Part shown: positions 46,306-53,960 of the stretch, in pieces | Numbering within the stretch: position 1 is the first letter of the stretch | How the letters are laid out: every line of letters begins with the position of its first letter | Assembly (NCBI GenBank): GCA_042095375.1 | Contig: JBELBJ010000001.1 | Coordinates: forward strand, 72,135-136,134 | Direction: 5' to 3' | DNA length: 64,000 bases | Source of the DNA: GCA-2715645 sp042095375 | GTDB lineage: Bacteria > Bacteroidota > Bacteroidia > Cytophagales > MED-G16 | Notes under the pieces: generated by a model | Databases searched by the model: none | What the model was told of the DNA's origin: nothing | The model's input: the letters and a program-made list of their open reading frames with translations, nothing else | Position numbers and translations under genes: made by a program

Positions 46306-47545
46306 CATCTAGGATATCCTCCCATCTTGTAGTATAGCAAGGAGAAAGTTTTTCCTTTCCTATTTTCCATTTATTATTAATACCCGAAGAGCTAAGTTTT
46401 AAAATGTCTCTACCCATATTTCCATTAACCCTATCAATCGTTTTCATAAGGTTATCTGCCTTATTCCTATCTTTAGTATCGAATAGATTTAACTGGACTT
46501 GATTTTTAGGTATTATACCTGAAAGTATAATACCAGCCTTCTTATATAAATATCCTAATCTAAATATCTTTTGAAGACACTTTATCGCAAGTTTAGTAAT
46601 TGTAATTGTATCGCTTGTTGCAGTATAAAAATCCATTGAAAAATAGCCAGAATACTGTTTAGCCTTTGGTTTAAATCTATTTGTATACATAAAAACACTA
46701 ATAGATCTGGCACAAGCCTTCTCTGAACGAAGCTTCTCTGAACATCTAGAAGAGAACATACTAATATACTCTGACATACGAGAATATTCTTCTATTTCGA
46801 TAGAAAAAGACCTAGAAGTACATATGCTCTTTTTCATATTTCTATTTGTATTAAGATTAAAATGAGAAATACATTTTAATTCTCTAACCATTCTAAGCCC
46901 AACCACATTCATCATCTTTCTTATCCATGTCTCATCGCATTCAAGAAGATCAGCTGCAGTATGTATCCCATACTTCTTCATCTTTATAGCATACCTAATT
47001 CCTATCCCCCATATTTCATCTAAAGGCAATGATCTTAATATCTCATTTATCTCATTTTTATCTTTAAGATAACTTACTCCATTTCTTGATTTTTTTGCGA
47101 TATATCCCGCAACTTTAGATAAGGTCTTAGTATATGATATGCCTATAGATATAGGAATACCTGTCCACTGCTTAACTTTTTCTCTAATATGTAAAGCATA
47201 ACCATAAGGATCTTTTATTCCACTAAAATCTACAAAAGCTTCATCTATAGAATATATCTCATGAGCAGGAACACTTTTACTAACAATATCAAAGACCCTT
47301 TTAGAAATATCACCATATAATGCAAAATTTGAAGAGAAAAGATGAATATTATGTTTATCAACAAGATATCTTTTTTTAAAAATAGGCTCCCCCATTTTAA
47401 GACCTAAAGACTTTGACTCGTTTGATCTTGCTATTACACATCCATCATTATTAGAAAGCACCGCAACAGGTTTTTTCTCTAGATGAGGTTTAAATACCCT
47501 TTCACAAGAAGCATAAAAATTATTACAATCAACTAATGCTATCAT
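46295..47545 (-). CDS. umuC: DNA polymerase V catalytic subunit UmuC
   Basis: A 416-residue Y-family polymerase. ALVDCNNFYASCERVF at the start and YSIDEAFVDFSG (catalytic Asp-Glu) are diagnostic, followed by IPISIGISYTKTLSKVAGYIAKK, the helix-hairpin-helix region, and the UmuC-type C-terminus. It performs error-prone synthesis across DNA lesions together with processed UmuD. The start overlaps the umuD stop by four bases (ATGA). Confidence 0.96.
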   Translation of the reverse strand: MIALVDCNNFYASCERVFKPHLEKKPVAVLSNNDGCVIARSNESKSLGLKMGEPIFKKRYLVDKHNIHLFSSNFALYGDISKRVFDIVSKSVPAHEIYSIDEAFVDFSGIKDPYGYALHIREKVKQWTGIPISIGISYTKTLSKVAGYIAKKSRNGVSYLKDKNEINEILRSLPLDEIWGIGIRYAIKMKKYGIHTAADLLECDETWIRKMMNVVGLRMVRELKCISHFNLNTNRNMKKSICTSRSFSIEIEEYSRMSEYISMFSSRCSEKLRSEKACARSISVFMYTNRFKPKAKQYSGYFSMDFYTATSDTITITKLAIKCLQKIFRLGYLYKKAGIILSGIIPKNQVQLNLFDTKDRNKADNLMKTIDRVNGNMGRDILKLSSSGINNKWKIGKEKLSPCYTTRWEDILDVRV

Positions 47546-47970
47546 CTTACTCTATTAAAAGACCACATGACCTTACCCCAAACATAAGATTCAGAATTTT
47601 GTGTGATTTTTATTGGACTCATATTTTTATTTTCCGGGTATAAAAAAATATTTCCTCCCAATTTCTTATACCTCTTAACAGTAAAATCTCCATCTATAAC
47701 TACCAAAACAATATCGCCATTTTTTATCTCCTCTGCTCTATCAACTAACAGAATACTACCATCAAAAATTTTAGCATTTACCATGGAATTACCACTCACT
47801 CTAATAAAAAAAGTTGCACTAGGATGTTTTATTAATTTTTTATCTAGTGATAGATCAAATTCTAAAAAATCATCTGCTGGTGAAGGAAAACCTGCTGGAA
47901 CGGACTGAGAATAAAATGGTGTTTCTTTAAAAATATTTAAACTTTCAAATGATGGTTTTGTAGACTTCAT
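47542..47970 (-). CDS. umuD: UmuD-type S24 self-cleaving protein
   Basis: A 142-residue UmuD. The self-cleavage site is A26-G27 in SVPAGFPSPADDF; the catalytic serine is in VSGNSMVNAKI and the lysine in DFTVKRYKKLG. It lacks the DNA-binding domain of LexA. After RecA-stimulated cleavage it activates UmuC. The 90 bases upstream contain repeated palindromes that look like an operator. Confidence 0.95.
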   Translation of the reverse strand: MKSTKPSFESLNIFKETPFYSQSVPAGFPSPADDFLEFDLSLDKKLIKHPSATFFIRVSGNSMVNAKIFDGSILLVDRAEEIKNGDIVLVVIDGDFTVKRYKKLGGNIFLYPENKNMSPIKITQNSESYVWGKVMWSFNRVR

Positions 47971-48009
47971 ACTTGAGTAAATTGTTTTGTTATGAACAAA
48001 AATTATAAT

Positions 48010-48050
48010 ACTAATATAATTAGTTATTACTAATATAATTAGTAATAACT
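48010..48050. promoter_or_regulatory. Tandem palindromic operator candidate upstream of umuD
   Basis: The 15-mer ACTAATATAATTAGT occurs twice, at 48010-48024 and 48029-48043, 19 bases apart. The second copy is the core of a 29-bp inverted repeat with perfect 13-bp arms (48022-48034 and 48038-48050) around ATA. It sits 40-80 bases upstream of umuD, after the stop of the DUF2805 gene. It lacks a T-run on either strand, so an operator is likelier than a terminator. The binding protein is unknown. Confidence 0.6.
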
Positions 48051-48060
48051 ATAAAAAATA

Positions 48061-48330
48061 CTAATTAAACTTATTGTATGAAATTTCCCTTTGAGACTTT
48101 GATTTAAATCTATGCTTTTTATCCTCCATTAAAGCAGAATGCTTAGTTTTTCTTCCATCAATTCTTTTTCTCCATCGAATAAAAGATTCTTTGCGAAGAT
48201 TATTTCTCATTATTGATATAATCTCCTTTTCAGTAAGTGAAAATTGAGTTTTAATCATATCAAATGGCGTCCTATCCTCCCAGCACATTTGAATTATTCT
48301 ATCTAAAGACCTACTTGATAACCTTGTCAT
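48061..48330 (-). CDS. DUF2805/TIGR03643 family small protein
   Basis: An 89-residue basic protein matching TIGR03643/DUF2805: DRIIQMCWEDRTPFDMIKTQFSL, IMRNNLRKESFIRWRKRI and the Lys/Arg-rich tail. The first half has a helix-turn-helix-like layout. The family is found mainly in marine bacteria and has no known function. The gene overlaps its upstream neighbour by 20 bases and precedes umuDC. Confidence 0.85.
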   Translation of the reverse strand: MTRLSSRSLDRIIQMCWEDRTPFDMIKTQFSLTEKEIISIMRNNLRKESFIRWRKRIDGRKTKHSALMEDKKHRFKSKSQREISYNKFN

Positions 48331-48730
48331 AAAAAAAATAAAATAATATAATTAATTTAACTGTCCAAAGAATTGTTCTAAACCAATTATAGTCTATCAA
48401 TCTATTTATTAGACTTATATTATGGTTGAGTGAAAGTTTATTATGAATTGGAACTAATATTATAAATGTAAATAACCATATAATTAAAAGAATTCCTAAA
48501 GGTAAAAATAAGTCACTATCAATATAATTTAAATAAATCAATGAAAATAACTCTCCGACCATAAACGGAATTACAATAAAAGAAATATTCATTGTATATC
48601 TCTTATGAAAGTCAATGAATGTATGTGAATCAAAAGCTAAAAATGAAGGGTAAGTGATAAGTTGAGTAACAAAAAGAATACCAACTAAAACAGAATTACA
48701 AATTATATGAATCGAAAAAAAAAATTCCAC
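48311..48730 (-). CDS. Four-helix integral membrane protein, DUF1772-like
   Basis: A 139-residue membrane protein with four predicted helices and the C-terminal LIDYNWFRTILWTVKLIIL, close to the NWxRTxxWT pattern of a family of small bacterial membrane proteins related to DUF1772. Function unknown. The start appears to be GTG at 48730; no in-frame ATG is near enough to keep the first helix. It overlaps the DUF2805 gene by 20 bases, suggesting a transcript running on toward umuDC. Confidence 0.6.
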   Translation of the reverse strand: MEFFFSIHIICNSVLVGILFVTQLITYPSFLAFDSHTFIDFHKRYTMNISFIVIPFMVGELFSLIYLNYIDSDLFLPLGILLIIWLFTFIILVPIHNKLSLNHNISLINRLIDYNWFRTILWTVKLIILFYFFYDKVIK

Positions 48731-48791
48731 CTATGTAATACTATATTTAAACATAAATGGTTTTAAAAAAATTAAAAAAAATAAGAGTATT

Positions 48792-51092
48792 CTACTTATT
48801 AGAATCAGGAAGGTTAATATCTATGTTATTTCTATAATCACCAAGTAAATGCTCTGAAAAATAATACCACATCATTTTCTCATAATAACTTCTGAAATCA
48901 CCATAACCATGTCTTTTACCAGGAAATATCATCATATCAAATCTCTTTCCTTCTTTAATAAGTTCATCAGCAACCCGAAGTGTATTAGTAGGATGAACAT
49001 TATTATCTATATTTCCATGTGTCAATAGCAGATATCCCTTTAAGTTTTTAGCAAGAGATTGATTAGTTTTAATCTTTGCATCCCAAGAAAGTTCTTCATT
49101 TTCTTCATCGCCATCTTTATTCTTGTTATAAACAGCCTCAATACCGTTATGAGTTTCACTCCACCACTTATTATAAATATTATTATCATGATTCCCAGCA
49201 GACGAACAAGCAACATCATAAAAGTCTGGATAAGACAAGAGGGCAGCTGTAGACATAAAACCACCACCAGAATGACCAAAAATACCAACTTTATCAAGAT
49301 CAATCCAAGTGTACCTCTCAGCTAATTGTTCTAGAGATCTCTTATCATCAGCTAATGCATAATCTCTTAAATTCTGATAACCAAAAGTATGATAATATTT
49401 AGACCTCATAGGACTACCTCCCCTATGCCCCATACTAACAACTATAAATCCAAGCTGAGCAAGCGCAGTATTGTACCTACCAGATATAGTAAAATCATTT
49501 CTAAAAGATTCAACTTGTGGACCCGGATACACATAAGATATTATTGGATATTTTTTATTTGGATCAAAATCAAAAGGCTTATACATAACACCATAAAGAT
49601 CAGTAATACCATCATCAGCCTTGACCTTAAATCTTTCTGGCATCTTCCAACCAGCATGATATAAAAGACTAAGGTCAGCTTCTTCTAATTTCATAATAAT
49701 ATTTCCAGAAATATCTCTCAGTAATGAGGTTGGCAAGTGATCTACAGATGAGTAATTATCAACAAAATATTTGCTTGACTCTGAAAAATTAACCTTATGA
49801 TTAAATTTCTCTCTTGTTAATAGTTTCATGCCTGAGCCATCAAAATTTGAACTATAAATCATACTATAATATGGATCAACATCTTTTTCTCTACCAAAAG
49901 CTTGATAATAAACTTTTCTTGCTAAAGTATCAATATCTTGAATTCTTCCAGTTATAAAATACCCCCCATTTGTAATTTTATTTTTTAATCTACCTGTATT
50001 ACCGTCATAAAGATATAACTGTCCCCACCCATTTTTTTCTGACCAATAAATAAGTTCTTTACCTTCATTAATTACAGCAAGCTGCCTATAATTCCAATTA
50101 TGATAAGGATGATTTATATCCTCAAATAAAAAATTAATAGACCCATCAGATGTATTAACATATGAAACATCTAAGGTATCGCTTGTTCTATTTAGTCTAA
50201 TCATATATAATCTATCAGAATTCTTTTGTGTAAGATGAAGTGATATAGTCTGATCAATATATTTTTTTACCTCTACATCAATTTTAGATTTATCAGATAT
50301 ATTAAAGATTTCTAAATATTCCTGAGGAACATTCATCTCCCCTGGCATAGCATACTTATAAACCTCAAGCTCAGGACGTGGTTTATTTAAAGTATTGATT
50401 ACAAAAAGCTCATCTACCTTTCTAGAATCTGAACGATTTGAATATAATTTTTTAGAATCCTTAAACCAAGCAGCTCTTGCTTTCATTCTTTTTTCACTAG
50501 TAGTATCTCCATGCTTTCTTTGATAAGAAAACCATCTTTCCCCATCCTTGGATAATTGTATTTCAATACTATCTTTATCACCAACCTCCATTAAGAATAA
50601 ATTATGATCCTTTGCAAAGACAATATAAGATGAGTCTGGAGCATATGTTGCCCAATCTTCTTCTTCTTCTTCAGATATAGTATCTCCTATAGCTATTGAT
50701 TTGTCATAAATATCATACTTATACCCAATACTATCTATATGAAATCTTAAGGTTCTGTTATCTTTATCAAGTTCAACTTCTTCTAACTCTAAATCATTAT
50801 GATTAATCGGCTTCCTTGTTAGATCACTCAATTTTGCAGCAAATTCTAAATTATCAAAAAGTTTAGATTTTGATCTCTTTGTAGGATCAACAATATAAAA
50901 ATTCTTTCCTGATGTTGTAGTATAAGAATACCAGAACTTATCACTTTCTTTAAACCATTCCGGTGAAACAGATGTACTTTTAAGCATCTTAGATAAGTTT
51001 TTTTGACTAAACTTTTCGGCTGATTTAAAGTTTGCTTTTTTCTGAGCTTTAATAGAAAATGAAAATAAAAGTAATAAGAATACTATCCTCAT
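48792..51092 (-). CDS. S9-family prolyl oligopeptidase (dipeptidyl peptidase IV-like)
   Basis: A 766-residue exported peptidase with a signal peptide (ending SIKA), an N-terminal DPP IV-type beta-propeller (residues ~90-500) and a C-terminal alpha/beta hydrolase domain. The catalytic triad is visible: serine in GIFGHSGGGFMS, aspartate in HGNIDNNVHPTNT and histidine in PGKRHGYG. It probably cuts dipeptides from peptides in the periplasm or at the outer membrane. It is a distant relative, not a recent duplicate, of the two S9 genes downstream. tRNA-Pro lies upstream on the same strand. Confidence 0.92.
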   Translation of the reverse strand: MRIVFLLLLFSFSIKAQKKANFKSAEKFSQKNLSKMLKSTSVSPEWFKESDKFWYSYTTTSGKNFYIVDPTKRSKSKLFDNLEFAAKLSDLTRKPINHNDLELEEVELDKDNRTLRFHIDSIGYKYDIYDKSIAIGDTISEEEEEDWATYAPDSSYIVFAKDHNLFLMEVGDKDSIEIQLSKDGERWFSYQRKHGDTTSEKRMKARAAWFKDSKKLYSNRSDSRKVDELFVINTLNKPRPELEVYKYAMPGEMNVPQEYLEIFNISDKSKIDVEVKKYIDQTISLHLTQKNSDRLYMIRLNRTSDTLDVSYVNTSDGSINFLFEDINHPYHNWNYRQLAVINEGKELIYWSEKNGWGQLYLYDGNTGRLKNKITNGGYFITGRIQDIDTLARKVYYQAFGREKDVDPYYSMIYSSNFDGSGMKLLTREKFNHKVNFSESSKYFVDNYSSVDHLPTSLLRDISGNIIMKLEEADLSLLYHAGWKMPERFKVKADDGITDLYGVMYKPFDFDPNKKYPIISYVYPGPQVESFRNDFTISGRYNTALAQLGFIVVSMGHRGGSPMRSKYYHTFGYQNLRDYALADDKRSLEQLAERYTWIDLDKVGIFGHSGGGFMSTAALLSYPDFYDVACSSAGNHDNNIYNKWWSETHNGIEAVYNKNKDGDEENEELSWDAKIKTNQSLAKNLKGYLLLTHGNIDNNVHPTNTLRVADELIKEGKRFDMMIFPGKRHGYGDFRSYYEKMMWYYFSEHLLGDYRNNIDINLPDSNK

Positions 51093-51156
51093 AGTTTAAT
51101 ATCATTGATTATAAAAAGTTAAGATAAAAATATTTTCGGAGAGAAAAAAATTTAAG

Positions 51157-51231
51157 TCGGGGCGGCAGGATTCGAACCTGCGACCCCCTGGTCCCAAACC
51201 AGGTGCGCTAACCGGACTGCGCTACGCCCCG
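51157..51231 (-). tRNA. tRNA-Pro (anticodon UGG)
   Basis: A 75-base cloverleaf on the minus strand. The acceptor stem CGGGGCG pairs with CGCCCCG; the anticodon stem-loop CCTGG-TTTGGGA-CCAGG gives anticodon TGG; the T-arm contains GGTTCGAATCC. The discriminator is A and CCA is not encoded. A near-consensus -7 element (CAAATTTG, 51255-51248) lies upstream. Confidence 0.97.
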
Positions 51232-51324
51232 AAATAAATACAGATCGCAAATTTGAAAATAATATTCTTTTTTAAAAAACATATTATAAAGAATATTTAA
51301 ATTAGTTTAATAAATTAAATACCA

Positions 51325-51639
51325 ATGTTCATCACAACTATAAACGAAATACCTGGGAAAAAAATTTCTGAAACACTAGGAATTGCAAGAGGCAGTACTG
51401 TCAGAACAAGAAATGTAGGAAAAGATATTTTTGCAGCATTTAAAAATTTAGTGGGAGGAGAAGTTAAAGAATATACAAAACTTCAAGCAGACGCAAGAGA
51501 AGAAGCACTACAAAGAATGATTGATGATGCAAAATCTTTAGGTGCAAATGGAGTAATTTGTGTTAGATTTCAAACTTCTGTAATGATGGCTGGAGCATCT
51601 GAACTTCTAGCTTACGGTACAGCAGTTAAAGTTAACTGA
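51325..51639 (+). CDS. YbjQ-family (UPF0145) heavy-metal-binding-domain protein
   Basis: A 104-residue protein of the YbjQ/UPF0145 family: GKKISETLGIARGSTVRTRNVGKDIFAAFKNLVGGEVKEYT and AREEALQRMIDDAKSLGANGVICVRF. It is expected to form a pentameric ring in the cytoplasm. The metal-binding label is by domain name only; no cysteine cluster is present. It converges on the S9 peptidase gene, with three bases between stops. Confidence 0.88.
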   Translation: MFITTINEIPGKKISETLGIARGSTVRTRNVGKDIFAAFKNLVGGEVKEYTKLQADAREEALQRMIDDAKSLGANGVICVRFQTSVMMAGASELLAYGTAVKVN

Positions 51640-51642
51640 AAA

Positions 51643-53712
51643 CTATTTTTTATATTTTTCAAACCAAGCTATAATAGCATTAACTTTTGCAATTAAATTA
51701 CTTGGTTTAGAAGCTATGCCATGACTTGCTCCAGGTATTCTTACAAGCATAGATTCAACTTTATTAAGTTTTAACCCCGCATAAAATTGTTCGCTTTCAG
51801 CAATCGGAGTCCTGTAATCATCTTCACCAGTTAAGAGCATAGTAGGTGTAGTCACATTTCCTACATATGATATAGGGGATCTCTTCATGTACTCTTCTAA
51901 ATTATCCCAAGGCATACCAGGGAACCAGTACTTATAGAAAAAAGATATCTTATCAGCGTACAAGACAAAACTGTACCAGTTGATGACAGGCTTTTCTACA
52001 ACAGCTGCCCTGAATCTGTCAGTCTTACCAACAATCCATGAGGTAAGAACACCTCCACCACTACCACCTGTAACAAAAAGATTGTCACCATCTATGTAAT
52101 CTCTTTTTATGACGTGATCTACACCCGACATAAGGTCGTCATAGTCCTGGCTAGGGTAATTATGATGTATCAAATTAGCAAAATCTTTTCCGTAGCTTGT
52201 ACTACCTCTCGGGTTAGTATATAACACGAAATAACCCTCGCTAGCAAATAACTGCACTTCAGCTGAAAATCTAAATCCGTAATTTAAGAAGGGTCCACCA
52301 TGTATCTCGAGTATGAGAGGATAATTAATTGCAGGATCAAAATTAGGAGGATAAACCAACCAACCCTGTATCTTCTTCCCATCATAAGATGACTCGTACC
52401 ATACCTCCTCAACCCTACCGAGCTCCTTGTAATCAAAAAGGTCTTTATTTAAGTATGTCAACCTGTCTTTAGAACCATTATATCCTACAGCCAAATCTGC
52501 TGGATTATATACATTCCCGTAAGTAAATGCATACCTTCCAGAAGGTGATATAGTGTAAGAACCACCACTGTACGACCTTCCTAAAGAGAGACCACCAACC
52601 TCATCTACAATATCTTTCACCTTACCACTTAGGCTTATACTAGATATCTTGGTCATACCCTCAGTATCGTACTGGAAGTACAGACCCTTACCGTCTCTCA
52701 TCCAGTTTATTGCATTGACTTCAGTTTCCCTATGACAATTAATACACCTATTATCAATATTTCTGTCAAAACCTTCAGATATTAACTTGATATTACTACC
52801 GTCAGTATCCATAACGTACAAAGAATTTTGCTGATAGCCAAGGTACTTATCATCATATCCTAAGAAGGCGATCTTACTCTTATCAGGCGATACTACCGGA
52901 GACCTATCAGGACCAAATCTAGTTGTTAGCTGTTTAACTTCTCCAGAGTTAATATCCAGTACATATATCTCAGAATTATTAGGCTCAAAGTCTGAGTCAT
53001 CGTGGAGGTTAGCTGAAAATAATAATTTATCACTGCCCAACCAGACAGCAGATCCAGGATTCTTATCTAAAGAACTCACCTGTCTTGGCGTCCCTCCTTC
53101 TATAGGAAGAATAAATATCTGGTTGTTACCACTTCTCCTGTAACCACCACCATCGTACCTGTAGACCATATCATCAATTTCTATTGGTGGCGAATTCCAG
53201 TCTGCACCTTTAGGCTTCTTTGGCATATTAATAAGTCTTGAGTCCGTGCTCTCAACAAAAGAATTAAATAGAAGGTACTTGTCATCTGAAGACCACTCCA
53301 CATTCCCTATTGAGGATTGCATGTTGGTAAGTTTCTGTGTAGAATTATTTTCCAAATTATATAAATACAATTGAGATTTACCCTCTTTATTAGACTTATA
53401 GGTAAACATCTTTCCTGAATTTGACCATTTTGGAGATGATGCATTATGATTCCCTGTAGTAATTGGCCTCATATCACTCCCATCGAAATTCACCACCCAT
53501 AGGTTTGATAAATTTTTATCTGTCATTATATCTTTAAAATTTCTTAAAAATAGAATTTTATCTCCTTGAGGTGATATCTCTGGACTTGAAATGTATTCTA
53601 TATCAAAAATATCTATAGGCTCAAATTTTTTACTTAGCTGTGCATTTAGTGAAATTGAGAAAAATATTAGTGGTATAAATTTCAAAAAGGATTTCCTCAT
53701 TTTAGTTTCCAT
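51643..53712 (-). CDS. S9 peptidase (acylaminoacyl-peptidase-like), copy A with heme-motif insertion
   Basis: A 689-residue exported S9 peptidase: signal peptide (ending SLNAQ), beta-propeller with PD40-like repeats (residues ~30-410), and hydrolase domain with serine in VTGGSGGGVLTSW, aspartate in GEDDYRTP and histidine in GASHGIA. It is a close paralogue of the gene at 53961-55991. Relative to that copy it has a 13-residue insertion in the propeller holding CINCHRETEVNA (CINCH at 323-327), a c-type heme motif almost identical to one in ActA. It is visibly richer in G+C and in C/G-ending codons than its neighbours. Whether heme is attached is unknown. Confidence 0.92.
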   Translation of the reverse strand: METKMRKSFLKFIPLIFFSISLNAQLSKKFEPIDIFDIEYISSPEISPQGDKILFLRNFKDIMTDKNLSNLWVVNFDGSDMRPITTGNHNASSPKWSNSGKMFTYKSNKEGKSQLYLYNLENNSTQKLTNMQSSIGNVEWSSDDKYLLFNSFVESTDSRLINMPKKPKGADWNSPPIEIDDMVYRYDGGGYRRSGNNQIFILPIEGGTPRQVSSLDKNPGSAVWLGSDKLLFSANLHDDSDFEPNNSEIYVLDINSGEVKQLTTRFGPDRSPVVSPDKSKIAFLGYDDKYLGYQQNSLYVMDTDGSNIKLISEGFDRNIDNRCINCHRETEVNAINWMRDGKGLYFQYDTEGMTKISSISLSGKVKDIVDEVGGLSLGRSYSGGSYTISPSGRYAFTYGNVYNPADLAVGYNGSKDRLTYLNKDLFDYKELGRVEEVWYESSYDGKKIQGWLVYPPNFDPAINYPLILEIHGGPFLNYGFRFSAEVQLFASEGYFVLYTNPRGSTSYGKDFANLIHHNYPSQDYDDLMSGVDHVIKRDYIDGDNLFVTGGSGGGVLTSWIVGKTDRFRAAVVEKPVINWYSFVLYADKISFFYKYWFPGMPWDNLEEYMKRSPISYVGNVTTPTMLLTGEDDYRTPIAESEQFYAGLKLNKVESMLVRIPGASHGIASKPSNLIAKVNAIIAWFEKYKK

Positions 53713-53776
53713 ATTATTTACTATAATTAAATTATTCAGTTAATTGTTATTATTTAAAAGTAAAAATTTTATCCTT

Positions 53777-53952
53777 ATGAACAATCAAATTACAAGAAGA
53801 AATTTATTAAAACTACTAGTAGTCTCTGGAGTTACACTTCCTCTCGCAGGAATTAATAAAGATCTTGAAATTAATTCTAAAACCTTAAATCAAGAAGATA
53901 ATGTAATAAAATTAAGTTCTAATGAAAACTCCTATGGCACAGCAAAAAACTT
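53777..53952 (+). pseudogene. Truncated copy of the Tat-exported HisC-like aminotransferase
   Basis: The first ~58 codons duplicate the start of the gene at 56057: the Tat signal TRRNLLKLLVVSG and IKLSSNENSYGTAK correspond to SRRNLIKLLGISG and IKLSSNENPYGPSK. Homology stops near 53952, and the frame then runs on to 54001 through unrelated sequence antisense to the end of the next peptidase gene (85 codons in all from 53744, 74 from this ATG). It lacks the whole catalytic domain. It is the remnant left by a tandem duplication of peptidase plus aminotransferase start. A short Tat-exported product could still be made. Confidence 0.85.
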
Positions 53953-53960
53953 AATTAGTT

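Noticed and set aside
48022..48050. The 29-bp inverted repeat as a transcription terminator for the DUF2805 gene
   Set aside because: The stem has almost no G/C and no T-run follows on either strand; the tandem repeat of its core fits an operator better.
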